This document shows positions 22,200-34,229 of a DNA stretch of 64,000 nt, in pieces. The notes beneath the pieces were generated by a model. That model was given only the letters and a program-made list of their open reading frames with translations, was not told where the DNA came from and did not search any database. This DNA comes from Forficula auricularia (taxonomy: Eukaryota > Arthropoda > Insecta > Dermaptera > Forficulidae), in contig JALMQS010000324.1 of the NCBI GenBank assembly GCA_024734495.1, positions 62,001 to 126,000 of the forward strand. Reading direction: 5' to 3'. How positions within the stretch are numbered: the stretch's first letter is position 1; the number at the start of each line of letters is the position of its first letter. The position numbers and the translations under genes were made by a program.

Positions 22200-24292
22200 A
22201 TCATTCGTTGTCAAATATTTCAACATAATTAAAATTCTGATAAAATGGTACTTAATTTAAAAAATTTCACTTTACCTTCAATATATTAGAAAAAAAATTA
22301 TCACTAATCTATTGAAAATAATTTTGAGGTGACATTAGTAATATTAAATTAATAATTTAATAGATAAATAAAGACCATGTTACTTACGTTTGGTATAATA
22401 ATAAAACATGAGCAAGATGCGAGGTAGGTTTCACAAAAAACGTTTGGTTTCTGGAGAATTGAGCAGGTGTCTGCAGACGAAAAGCCAAATGAACTATGAA
22501 CCAGGAAATCCAAAATTGTCCTCTTCTATCCTAGTTTCACCCCACTCCTACATACTGCACTATGCATTCTTTTCTGAACGTAACCTTTATCAAAATGTTA
22601 AAAGATATTTTGAAAAACAAAATATTCAAAAAATTAAATTAATATAATTCAAAATAGAATAGAAAGTAGAAAATAAATATTATAATAATTTCGTTACTTT
22701 ATATTTGTTGTGAGAGAATATAGTGAATTGATGTGCACTATATTATCTGTCAGGCATTTACTAGTCAATTTTTAATTAATATTTATTTTTCGCAATGAAT
22801 AATTGCTGTCGAATTTGAAAAAATATATAAAGTAGTTTTTTTTACATCTCCCCTTGAAGCCCTCCGAAAATATCATGGTTGCCAACATACAAATATCAGG
22901 GTTGCTAACTTCATGTAGATAATATAAACGATGTACCTGGTATTATAAAATCCAACTAAACTATAATATTCTTGACTAATCCATTTCTAAGAACTCTCAA
23001 TATATAAGGTCGGAAAGTACTAGAGTACTATAGACAAGGCATAGCTTGCTTATAGCAATAAGATTAGGAGAAATTTAAGATTTTCTTATGGGAAAGGCTG
23101 ATTCATTGTTCAAGATGGTCGATTTCTATCTCAGGGACTGTGGAGTTTAAGCCACAAGAAGTAATTGCTGACTACTACCCTCACTCACACAAATCAGTAG
23201 GTATCCGTTTGGGGCGAAGGTCCTAAAATATATTAAAAAAAAATCTAATATTAAATTTGATAAATAACGAAAATGATGCCGTATTCGATGAAATTTGCAA
23301 AAAGCATAATAAACACACTGTTAAAATTTGAAGACGATTTACGACACCAAACATGAAATAATTGCAATTAAAAATGAAATTTTTTACATATGGTAGATTG
23401 GGAAAGAGTGGGAAAATGATCATTATTTTATTTTTTCATTGAAGGACTTTCACCATCTTGATGAAAAACTAATATTTGTTAGAATAATATATTCGAAGTA
23501 ACTTAAAAAAAATGAAATTATTTACCACGTAGTTGTGATAAAAAATAAATAATAAAAACATATTTGGGCGATTATTTTTAGTGGAAGGAATAAAATATCA
23601 ATGACTTGGAAACGATCCATTCATAAATAGAAGTACCTGGAGCCACCGAGCGATGCACGGTAACCCCTGACCTCACCCACCCTCCCGAAACCACACACCT
23701 CACCCCCACGACTGCACCCCCACTCCGCCCCACCAGCCCCTCCCAACCCCCGGATCCCCCACATTGACCCCACCCCGCACCCAGTTTCTGTATTTCTAGC
23801 TTTCTAGTGATCCACATATTATGTGTATATTTGTTTACTCGTACAACAATTTGCCCACATTCGTTCATATTGATAAACATTATAAAAAAATAAATAGGAA
23901 AATAATAATAAAAAAAAATAATCGTATAGGATCTGAAATAAAAACATAAAATTAAATAAGATTTGTTTCCAATTTATATAAAAAAAAGCCACTTCAACCA
24001 CTTTATTTGTAAACACAACTGTTTTGTTATGAATCCACCTGAAAAGTTATGATTTAGACACCTGTTAATTAAAAAAAATTCCCAATTTTAATATAATATA
24101 ATAATATTTGTTATAACCTATTTGTGGGTTTTAAAATTAAAAAAACCAATTAATAAATATGAGATAATTGAAAAAAATGTAAACAAACTTTTTTATTGAG
24201 ATTTTCATCTATCAATAATAACTTTAATTAAGAAAAAGATCAATTAAGATGAAATTTGTCGAGGTCCAGATCTAGCCAGATCGTTTTCTCAT
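22146..24292. repeat. Right arm of the 2.1-kb inverted duplication
   Basis: Inverse of 17276-19383. It continues to about 24370 in similarity with 16390-17185. The family A micro-insertion at 22395-22439 is present in both arms, so the duplication happened after that insertion. Confidence 0.8.
22386..22448 (-). mobile_element. 45-bp PLE pLTR-edge micro-insertion
   Basis: ACGTTTGGT occurs at 22386-22394 and 22440-22448. The 45 bp between holds only the family A pLTR edge (minus strand TTTTTGTGAAACCTACCTCG and on to TTTTATTATTAT). The other arm has it at about 19127-19170 with one mismatch in the duplication. Confidence 0.65.
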
Positions 24293-24399
24293 TCACAAAA
24301 CTTGTTAATAGAGTTGGTTTCATCAAAATAGGTAGAGCCTTTTTCAAAATAGAACTTAGATACAAATATACTAGTATATACAAACAGATATATAAACAA

Positions 24400-25470
24400 C
24401 TTTTGCTCGTTTAATAAGAGTATATATTTTATTTTTAGTCACGCCAAAAAAGTATAACTTCTAACGCACGTGCATAAGTTCACGTGTCCAAATTTTTTTC
24501 ACTTTCATTCTCTCATTTATTTCTATATAAATATATCTCGTATTATCCAAATGGATATGTTTCTAACTTGACTCTGGCGATATTTTTCTAACTTTAAACT
24601 TTTTTTATTGATAGCACTTCGTCAGTTTATCCATCAAAAATATAAAGACTACTCATTCGTGATGACAAGCGCGCTCGTAAAATAAAAGTGAACTCGAATT
24701 CTCGCACTTGAAAACCAATAATTCAATGGAAATTGTTCTCTCTATGACATTTTCATGTTTATCTTGTATATAGAAATAATATAAAATTATCGAAAAGAAA
24801 ATATTAATATTATTTTTTATTATAGATGCGTTACCAAAGAGTATGCTGTCCAAAATATAACCTAATTTTAAAATTATTTATTTTTGCTACGTAGGGCAAT
24901 GTTCGAAACGAATTAAAGAGAGAAAGTTTTGAATTGGTTGAATTAAATAAAATTACAATGGGATAGCCATTATTTATAACAAGTAGAAAATAAATAAATA
25001 GTAGGTATACCTAGTATTTTAAAATACAGCGTAATTTTAAGGTCCACAGTATTGTCTGCTGCAAAAAAGAAACCCCATCGGACACTATATAAGCGAAATC
25101 CTACAATATAGTTTTCTAAGATTCTCACCCGTATCAGCCGACTAGGATCATATGATTTGTACTATCGGATTCCAAATGAAAGACTTTTGTAATTGGCTTT
25201 CGACAAATATAGAAATCACACACACACACTCTTTTTTGTAAAATTCATCGATAACGAAGAATTTTTTTAACATTAGATTTTTAAATGGTATGAAAACACT
25301 CTTGATGTTTTGAAATTTTAGGGATGCGCAGAATCCATGGACCGCACGCCACTGATATATAGAAAACCTACCTAGTAATTTATATTTTTTCAATTTAAAT
25401 TTTTATCTCGTATAATATGCTTATTTCATTTGTTGGATATATTAGATAATATACTCATATTTTGACTAAA
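24400..25470. other. No recognised gene or repeat
   Basis: AT-rich sequence with a CA microsatellite near 25215-25228 and an F-type pLTR scrap at about 25365-25385. A minus-strand frame at 25148-25393 has no recognisable domain. Confidence 0.5.
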
Positions 25471-26320
25471 TTGCCCAATAATAAAAATGTTTCGGACTCA
25501 AAAATAGCTGATTCTTATGTATTTCCACATGCTGAATTCAAAAATCACCATAAAAATTACCTGTTGTTTTGGTGATGTTATTGGTCAAAACGACGAAAAA
25601 GGCCATTTTGAGTCTAATTAGATATTAAAAAGCAATATTTGAAATCACAATATTTTTTTGACGTAATAGAAAACAGCTTCCTATTTGATTATCAAATTAC
25701 CACTTGTTTGTAGTTCAATAGTGTATGACTAAGAAAACTAAAACTACGTGATTATAAAGGATAATAAACATAGATAAAAACATAAGGTCTTAGTTTTGCA
25801 ATATGGTATTCCAACAATGCCTCAGGCGTTTGGTATTTAGGGTTCCTGTTAAAAAGTTAAACGGGATCTTATTAGTGTCGCTACAATGTTTGTCTGTCTC
25901 TCCATTAACCAGAGCATTGTAGCTCGTAAACTAATAAGATAAAAAACTTGAAATTTACGAGTTATATGTAGGTATCAGTTTCCCGCTAAAGAAAATTCTT
26001 ATTAAAATTTTAATTCAACAATTATCACTGCCCAACAATGAAAATGTTTCAGTCCCAAAAATAGCTGATTCTTATGTGTTTCAACCTGCTGAATTCAAAA
26101 ATCACCATAAAAATTATCGATTGGCTCTTATTTTGGAGATATTATCGGTCAAAAAGACGAAAAAGGCCCTTTTGACCTATTTTCGAGTCTCATTAGATAT
26201 TAAAAAGCAATATTTGAAATCAAAATATTTTGTTGACGTAATAGAAAACAAGTTACTATTTGATTTTCAAATTACCACTTTCTTGTAGCACAATTAGAAC
26301 TCGAGCTATAACTAAAAAAC

Positions 26321-27107
26321 TAAGACCTTATCTATAATAATAAAACTTGAGTAAGATACGAGGTAGGTTTCACAAAAAAGAAATAAAACAAAATTGAGTT
26401 TTGGATTCGATATATTTCGGGGGTTAGCCCATCATCAGGAGTCTAAGAAAACTGATTATATATTGGAAAAATAGTTTTACAAGTAACAATTTAAAAAAAA
26501 AATTTTAAATGTATGTGGTGAGAGGAAAGTAGGGGAAGAGGAGAAGTTGTTCTAAGAATTAATATTTTCTATTGAGATTTGAACGGGCTGAAAGGAAGCT
26601 ATACCTGCTATTATAATAACGAATGGGAAAGTACCTGAGAAGGTACAACTGGAAAGGTACATGAGAGAGTACAATTACCCTAGTATATTCAATGTGCGAA
26701 CAATGGAAGGAATGTTTAGTTAATTTATTATAATATATAATCAATAATTGTATTTTTATACACTTCCAATTGATTATTTAAAATATTTGAATTATTAGAG
26801 AGGGCTATTTTAATTTCGGTGGATTCTAAGAGATCCAATTTAAGGCCTTTTCTTTCGAAGTGAATGGGGATAGGGTTATTATTAGAGGTTGAATCGTTGG
26901 ATTCATGTAAGTGAATTGCGAAGACTGAGGTCGTTTTCTTAGACTCCTGATGATGGGCTAACACCCAAAATATATCGAATTCCAAACTCAATTTTGTTTT
27001 ATTTCTTTTTTGTGAAACCTACCTCGTATCATACTCAAGTTTTATTATTATATTAAAATGTTTCACCTAGAACCAACACCGAACTCCTTAAAAGTTAAGA
27101 CCTTATC
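26321..27107. mobile_element. PLE family A insertion with 12-bp target duplication
   Basis: TAAGACCTTATC occurs at 26321-26332 and 27096-27107. The insert starts with an inverted pLTR edge (minus), holds 3' UTR and GIY-YIG C-terminal coding on the minus strand (about 26728-26940: SVFAIHLHESNDST, then KGLKLDLLESTEIKIAL), then switches directly to a plus-strand pLTR and the tail ending CTCCTTAAAAG. The coding fragment is 5' truncated and has no reverse transcriptase. Same layout as the copy at 3493-4911 in reverse. Confidence 0.8.
26405..26443 (-). ncRNA. Hammerhead-like motif, PLE family A (best copy)
   Basis: On the minus strand: CTGATGA (26438-26432), stem II GGG-CTAA-CCC, GAA (26418-26416), self-complementary ATATAT (26415-26410), C at 26409. 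Stem I can form C-G and U-A, one mismatch, then A-U and G-C between 26439-26443 and 26408-26404. Confidence 0.6.
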
Positions 27108-27339
27108 CTTTTGTCTATGTTTTATTATCCTTGTACAATCACGAAGTTTTAGCAAAAAACAGTGGTAATTTTGAAAACCAAAGAGGAAGCTGTATTCTAT
27201 TACGTCAAAAAATATTTTGATATCAAATATTGCTGTTTAATATTTAATGGGACTCGAAAATAGGTCAAAATTGCCTTTTTCTTCGTTTTGACCGATAATA
27301 TCTCAAAACTCTGACGTGTTGTAAAAAAATTGAAAAATT

Positions 27340-28095
27340 GCATGATAATTAGGGTATTAAACTACTGGAATCCATTGTTAGGTTTAAGGATACAAATTTA
27401 TGTTTAATTTTTGGTGAGCAGTTTTAAATATAAACTTTTGACCATTTAAAAATTAAATCTCATTTAATATGAAATGTTCATAAATTAATTTATATTACCT
27501 AAAAAGATTTATTCGGAAGAGATAATCGTTTAAAACATAGATTTGTGCATGAAAAACAGAGGATGTGGATATAGAATGCATTGGAATTAATTTCCACACA
27601 CACACACACTGAGAGAGCGGGAACAGGAGTGTTTCCTTTGGTTAAATTAAAGTCGAGACAGCTGAAAGCGGGCGGAAATAGGAATTAATTCATTAATTCA
27701 CCCTTTAATTGCCTGACTCTGTATATATATATATGTACATAGATGGGACATACATGGGATCGGGTTCACGGCGAAAACCTTACTTCTATTTCCCACTCGC
27801 CTTTCAGATACTTTTAAGTGAATTTGGAGAAAGAGAAATTTACTACTCTATGAATTAACTGGGAATAAAGGAAACAGAAAACAACAACAAATCGTTTTAA
27901 TCAAGAATCTTCAGGGCCGTCATGATAATTTAAACAGTAAGCTAACTCTGGGATAAATCTTAAATAAATTACTATTTACTCTTTAACAATCTCCTTTCGA
28001 ATTTGTTCTCTCAATGCCCTTCATTATTGTAGAATACTGTAGGCTAAGTATATATTTTATCAAATGATCAAAATTTATTGAATTTGTATAGTTAA
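27340..28095. other. Single-copy region, possible regulatory DNA
   Basis: No repeat from this window matches 27540-27860. It holds an unusual mix of CA microsatellite (27597-27610), AATTAATTCATTAATTCA (homeodomain-like sites, 27686-27703) and a GC-richer block. No coding frame is evident. Regulatory role is inference only. Confidence 0.3.
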
Positions 28096-28097
28096 GA

Positions 28098-28843
28098 AAA
28101 ATCAACTGGTGTGTTCACCACACGACTTTCACATTTTCATTTCTTTGAAGTCAGCGCGACACTACTAATTTACACCCCTTCCTTTATTTCGTTTTTTTTA
28201 TTTTCTCAAAAACGGCTTTAACGATTTTTTTAAAAATTACTGTATATATCAAGTGTCATGAGTCAATAGTTTTGTCAAATTTTTAATCCGATTGTATAAA
28301 AGGAAGGGTTTGTAAATTAGGAGTGTTGTAAAATAAATATTTTAATCGTTCATATCTCTGTCTTCGGAAAGTTGCAGAGCCTTGAAATTTGAAACTGAAG
28401 CTATCTAGAGGCTACAAGAAGTATAACAAGATTTTGGCTAAAATTGAAAAAACTGGAAGTTCTTACGTATGGAAACATCAACTTCCGGTTTTTCTATTTC
28501 TAGCAAAAATCTTGTTTTACTTCTTATATCCCTAGATAGTTTCTGTTTCAAATTTAAAGGCTCTGCGACTTTCCGAAGACCAGATATGAACGATTAAAAT
28601 ATTTATTTTACAACACTCCTAAATTACAACCCCTTTCTTTAATTCAATTGGATTAAAAATTTCACACAACTATTGACTCATGACACTTGATAAATACAGT
28701 AATTTTTAAAAAAATCGTTAAAGCCGTTTTTGAAAAAAAAAAAAAAAACGAAATAAAGGAAGGGGGTGTAAATTAGTAGTGTCGATCTGACTTCAAAGAA
28801 ATGAAAATGTGAAAGTCGTGTGGTGAACACACTAGTTGATTTC
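28098..28843. mobile_element. Foldback element, ATCAACTGGTGTG termini
   Basis: Arms of about 370 bp run from AAATCAACTGGTGTGTTCAC inward and are near-perfect inverses, meeting at about 28465-28485 around ACTTCCGGTTT. No coding sequence and no clear target duplication. Confidence 0.75.
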
Positions 28844-29158
28844 TAATGTGTACTTTTTAGTTTCACATTTATATTTAAAAAATATAATGTGTACGTATTG
28901 TAATCGTCTGCCTGGTTCCTGTCACTTTGAGATCTTCTATCTCAGAGATGAAAAAACTTAATTTCATTTTTTCACTTCTAGGTAGAAGAAGTCAATGCCC
29001 TTAATATTTTGAAATCGAATTTAGAACAAAAACCTGATATTCAGTGGCCGAAAAGTGACCAAAAATTCACTCCTTGTGTGTACGTACCTATTCTATGTAG
29101 GTATGTAGCCCCTGCGTTTCGCAACTATAGGTCTCAGAGCTAAGAAATTTAAAACTTA

Positions 29159-29300
29159 AGATCGATATAAGCTATTCAAGATATCATCATGAAATATTGC
29201 AGAAACTTTGTGTAGGTATAAACCTAAAAGCAGATTAAAATAATTTTATTAACCTATCTAAATTCCTCAAAAAATCTAAAAATATTTTAAAAGAAATTTA
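29159..29300. repeat. Inverted repeat partner of 30860-30985
   Basis: CTATTCAAGATATCATCATG, then AAGCAGATTAAAAT and TTATTAACCTATCTAAATT, recur as the inverse at 30860-30985. The two arms flank the PLE at 29355-29875 and a SINE. Confidence 0.65.
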
Positions 29301-29354
29301 AGACACGGGTTTTTGTTTTACAAAAACTACAATAAAAAAAGTCTAAAGTGTTCC

Positions 29355-29875
29355 CAGACTTCTTCTTCTAGAATCAACTGAAATTAAATTGGCACTTATG
29401 AAGTAAATTCAGTATTCTCAATAATCAATTGGACTTTGACAAAGATGTAATCATTGATTCTAATTTGGCTAAAATTAATAAACTAAAAATTGGCTCCTAA
29501 ATTCGATTACATATTTGGTGTTTGTCATTTGTTTTTGTTTTTATTTGATTTTGTTTGTAATTTTGTTTTTAATTTTAATTTTTCATTTTAAATAATAACA
29601 TTTTGATTATATATAAAAAAAAAAATTTCTGAACGTACTCTTCTTTCTCAAAATTTTACCTGATCAATGTATTTACAAATTTGTATTCAGTTTTCATTTG
29701 AACTCCTGATGATGGGCTAATAACCTGAAATATATATCAGTGAATCAAACTCAAAAAAAAAAACATACATTTGTGTTTAATATTTCTTTTGTGAAACCTA
29801 ACCTAGAAAATTCTCCTCATAAGTTACTTATAATGTTTCACCTAGAACCAGACTACCTAAACTCCTTAAAAATTA
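29355..29875 (+). mobile_element. PLE family A-like 3' end, coding relic to tail
   Basis: Plus-strand order is coding relic, 3' UTR, hammerhead-like core, pLTR edge and tail. The relic reads LLLESTEIKLALMK, breaks, and resumes one frame over as SILNNQLDFDKDVIIDS to a TAA near 29500, matching the C-terminus of the other family A copies. The core CTGATGA is at 29706-29712, GAA at 29727-29729, followed by ATATATAT and C. The tail is GTTTCACCTAGAACCAG to CTCCTTAAAAA. This gives the native orientation of the tail: at the 3' end, downstream of the ribozyme-like motif. Confidence 0.72.
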
Positions 29876-29979
29876 TATCTAAGAAATAATAGAATGGTCA
29901 CATTTGTTTTAAAATATTAAATATATAGCCGTTAGATAGTTACAAAATATACATGGCTTTTAAAACATGAATAATTGCA

Positions 29980-30330
29980 ATACAAAATAAAGTACTATAT
30001 AAGATCCTATATAAAAATACTACCCGGCCAATGTAATTGTTTAAAAGTTTGAAACTCTGTACACTTTATCCCCGATACATGTATCCTTTCAGAATTTTTA
30101 TAGATTTTCAGCTATAACCATTTTTGGAGTCTGATAAGTTACTAAAGCTAAGATATTGAAGAATTTATCTAGCTGTAACTCCAATTATGAAAGTTAAAAA
30201 TCTGTAAAAAAATTCTGAAGGATAGCTAGTATCATGAGAGATAAAGTCTAGTACAAAGTTTCAAATTTTTTAAACTATTACTTTGGTCGGAATAAAAATG
30301 TTAGCTTTTTGGAAGGTAGTAAGGGAGATG
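29980..30330. repeat. Repeat related to 62790-63400
   Basis: Shared blocks: AAGTTTGAAACTCTGTA, TCCTTCAGAATTTTT, GATTTTCAGCTATAA and GAAGGATAGCTA. Non-coding. Confidence 0.45.
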
Positions 30331-30714
30331 CTTGGAGGCTCCACAAATGTTAACTCAATTATTACATTTAAAATTTATTAGTATATCTTTGAGTTGTTTT
30401 TATGCATTAGGTATGTATGTTTATAAGTTTCTAAAAGATATATAGAAAACAACTACAAGTTTTAACTTTCCCACGGACTAACTATTTAAAAGCAGTGTAG
30501 TTTTTTTTAGATAGGCCTATATAGTACTTTATTTTGTATTGTAATTAAACATGATAAAAATCCAAGTATATTTTTTAACTATTCATTAGCCTAATATTTA
30601 AGAGTATTTTTAAAACGAATTTGAGCATTCGATTATTTCTGTAAACTTTTTTTATTGTGGTTTTTATAAAATTTCTATTAAAATTTCTAATTATACGTAA
30701 GAGGGGTTGTTTTT

Positions 30715-30790
30715 CACCCCTCGAGAATCGAACCTGAGTGCCAGTAACAGCAATCCGGGCTACCTAGATAGATGACCAATAAATGACACC
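30715..30790 (-). mobile_element. tRNA-derived SINE fragment
   Basis: Minus strand A-box TAGGTAGCCCGG (30766-30755) and B-box GGTTCGATTCT (30734-30724) lie at near-tRNA spacing, but no closing acceptor stem is present. Confidence 0.45.
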
Positions 30791-30999
30791 AACTTATGAT
30801 TTCTTATAAATTTGAATCTATTACCATCGGCAAATTAATATCTTTCATATAAAATTTCTATTAAAATATTTTTAGTTTTTTGAGTAATTTAGATAGGTTA
30901 ATAAAATCATTTTAATCTGCTTTTAGGTATAATAGACAAACTTTCTGCAAATTTCATGATGATATCTTGAATAGTTTACAAGAAAACTATTTTTAAAGT

Positions 31000-31930
31000 T
31001 GGAGATGCACGTTAAAGGCGCATTTCAGATGCTCCAATAGCTCCAAATTGATAAAGAAACTAAAAAATTAATATTAAAAAACTATAAATGTTAGAACAAA
31101 ACAACTTTTCCAGTTGTTATCAGGATAACAATGGAATCATTTGTGCCAAGTTCATCGAAATTTGAGGGGGTGGGTATATAACCTGGTGAACTGACATGGA
31201 ATGATCAACATACTAGTGAAAAGTGGAAAGTTAAGGAAATGTTTTTTGTCATTATGAGGTATCATGATAAATTTTCGTTAGCATAGAGATAATGAGGATT
31301 CGTTGCTGTGTTCCTGCAAGAGAGATTTACCTAGCATTTTCCTCCAATAGAAGAAGCCTCAGTGAGTTTGCCATCCGATATCCTCCTATGGAATAATACT
31401 CATCTTTCCTAGTTCCTATTCAGTTTATGTGAAAGATTTACCCTTTATCATTATCTTTTTTATTTAATCTCCATTTATTCTATTATACCATAGTGTCTAA
31501 TTTCTCTCTCTTCGTCTCTATTTCTAATCATATTTAATACTTTTCCATCGGACAGTTATTATTTTTCCTCTTCAGTGTTATCAGGTTCGGATAAGTTGCT
31601 GAGCTATTAGGGCTTTAGTCTGATGGGTAACAAATGTGTCACAAATAACTCTCTCACACACAATCCACTGACCTTTGTCTTCTTTTATATCCATATTGTA
31701 GCCAACTGATTTATACTAATCATTTCCCTTCATCCAATTGAAATTATTTTTGATGATAAGTATTTTCTGAATTTGAGTAAGTACTATACCTATATACCTG
31801 AGCGTATTAAAAAAATAAAATCAGAAAAACACCTTTTTAAGAAAAAAATACATTCAGAACATGAATAGTACTGTAAAAATAAAATCACTCCCCCCCCCCC
31901 CCAAAAAAAACAACTTTAAAAAACAAATTG
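31000..31930. other. Single-copy region, nothing recognised
   Basis: No match elsewhere in the window except a C homopolymer at about 31891-31902. No convincing coding frame. Confidence 0.4.
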
Positions 31931-31934
31931 ATTT

Positions 31935-32150
31935 TTGAAGAATTTTATTATTACGTTGAAGCACTTTCACAAATCCTGAATATGATTTTGTTAAGGAGAA
32001 TGGTCTAGGTGTCTAGGTTCTTGGTGAACCATATTTATATAAAAGTAGGTAGAGAAAATTTAAAAATCTTTTAAAACATTTAAAAAATGAATCTGTGTAA
32101 AACCTATTTAGAATTTCATTTTTTAAATTTTTTAAATTTTCTTTTCTAGA
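31935..32150 (-). mobile_element. PLE family F fragment
   Basis: TTAAGGAGAATGGTCTAGG and GTTCTTGGTGAACCAT are the inverse of the family F tail, followed by an inverse pLTR edge. Diverged copy. Confidence 0.45.
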
Positions 32151-32754
32151 TCGGAATATGATTTTTAAGAATTTTTAAAACTTAATAATACAAAAAGATT
32201 TCTCACTTGCAAATTGTTGTTTTTTTTGTTGTTTTTTGTAGTTGTATACCTATTCCAGATCCAAAATTAGTATTTTTACATACGGGGTATGTTTTTTTTG
32301 CTTTGTTTTTTCAAAATATATAAAACGCTTAACCTATTTTAATTAAAAAAACACTGATGGCTGGTATTTTCAACTATCGTCAGTAAACCGACTTTACAGA
32401 CAACCGATTTTTTTCATAAAATTCTTCGTTCAGAAAATCATTTTAAATTTACAAAATACTTGAATAAAATTTATTGTTTAAATTTTTACTCGACTGTTAA
32501 AATTTTATTTTTGATTTTATTATTTTATAATAATAAATTTTGTATCGACATTATTTCTTTCAGCAAGTAAACTGAATAAAAGTTGTTGTTCAATTAGTTA
32601 CTTAATTATTTTTGCAAATTTAATTGTAATTTGTTGTAAAAAAGTAATAATTTTGAATAATTTATTATAAGAATAAACTGTGATTAAATTATTGTTCATA
32701 AATCTTAAATTTAAAATTTGGAAAAATCATTAAAATTTTTGTAACTGTAGCTTT

Positions 32755-32912
32755 TAAAAAGCCCGCCTCAATCTTTGTCGCTCGTTCCGCGCTCTCGCTT
32801 GCACTTCAAGCCTTAAATGGAACGCCTCAGAGCAAGGTAACGCCGCATGAGTCATGTTTTTCGAGCGTGCAGCCGGCTCCATCGAATTATAAGACGTTGT
32901 CACGTCAAAAAT
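32755..32912. other. GC-rich island
   Basis: CGCTCGTTCCGCGCTCTCGC marks a sharp rise in GC content. No frame or RNA fold was recognised; probably a repeat edge. Confidence 0.35.
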
Positions 32913-32929
32913 TAATTAAAACTAGGGCG

Positions 32930-33655
32930 TTTCGGTCTACAAAAAACCTTCAATGAGTCAAGATTGAAAAATTAAATTTTTCGAGATATTAATTATTTTA
33001 TCAAAAAGGTCAATTAGTACACGTTACCAAATTTTGTGTACGCTCAAGCTCAAAAACTAGTGTGAATATCAAAACGAAATTTCACATGTAGACTATTTAT
33101 TTTGAGATTAAGAGGTTCTTATATTTTGATTGAAATCGAAAATAAAATTAAAGGGGGGGGGGGATCTTAAAAAATTAAAATTATAAAATTTTCAAAAAAC
33201 AGAAAAATGGAATTTACTACAAAAGAGACCTATAATAAAAAAAGACAATAATTATTTTTTTGGGGGCCAGAATTGTGGGGGGGGGCTTCAAAAAATAGAT
33301 TTATCATATATCTAACTTCAAAAACCATTGATCGATTTGTACGAAATTTCGCATATGCACCCTATATAATCTTATAAAATGACTCACTATGTGAAATTGA
33401 CAGTGAGCCAAAAGAGAAATGGGGGGAGGGGGGGGGGTTATAATTTAAAATAATAAAATTTCCAAATCAAAATCATAGAAAGCCGATATTTACCATCTCA
33501 TTTATAAGGAGATATCATAAATTGCTAATGAGTTCAATATTCAGAGGGAGGGGGTTCTTTCGTAAAAGATTATACATTATTTTAATAAATATTAAATATA
33601 AGAGAGGGGGCAGGTGTATTGTAAGGTCATGCGGATAACCAGATCAGTTTACAGA
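32930..33655 (+). repeat. Diverged TTTACCATAC repeat
   Basis: It shares GAGATATTAATTATTTTATC-like and CTCAAAAACTAGTGTGAATA blocks with 45530-45640 and ends in a decayed GTATTGTAAGGTCATGCGGA. Confidence 0.45.
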
Positions 33656-34229
33656 TCATGTGTATTTTCACTATATAATAATTAACCCTATGAAATTCAC
33701 CCCTTTATTTTAGGTTCTGAAAAAGGGAAAGTTTCGATTTTTCGATTACGCTTTTGAAGTACTATTTATAAATATAGTAAATTTTCATATTATAAATGTT
33801 TAAATAGACATTTGCCTTTTGGATTCGATTTTTGGAAGCGCATTTCCATTAGAGGAAGCTAAATAAATGATAAATTTAATTTGTTTCGTCGAATTTCTTT
33901 AAGACCGTACTACTACGTAGGAGCATTGAAAATTTAATTAGGTTTTATCACTAGTGAATGTTTAATTTGAACTAGGACACACAAACACCACTAGAATTCT
34001 CTTTCAAATCGCGAGCGAAATCTATTGACGCATGAATATTTTAAATATTTTTTACAATCCACTTTATATTTTATGTTTACGTTAATAGAGAATCAACATT
34101 ACAGTAAGAGCATTGGAGAGTGTATAGTCTTGGATCAAAAAATCCTAACCTCCTCGTAAACTTAGAAATAAATTTTGTAAAAATTGTGTGAGCCTCATTC
34201 CCATAAGGTCACTGGGGAAGTTGAAACTT

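Larger units (their letters stand above)
25480..27330. repeat. Interspersed repeat in three copies, one cut by a PLE
   Basis: Direct copies at 25480-25740 and 26030-26320 share ATAGCTGATTCTTATGT and TTTGACGTAATAGAAAACA; an inverse copy runs 27107-27330. The family A PLE at 26333-27095 entered between the second and third. Confidence 0.6.

Noticed and set aside
22408..22647. 79-codon plus-strand frame in the right arm
   Set aside because: Starts inside the PLE micro-insertion and is not preserved in the left arm.
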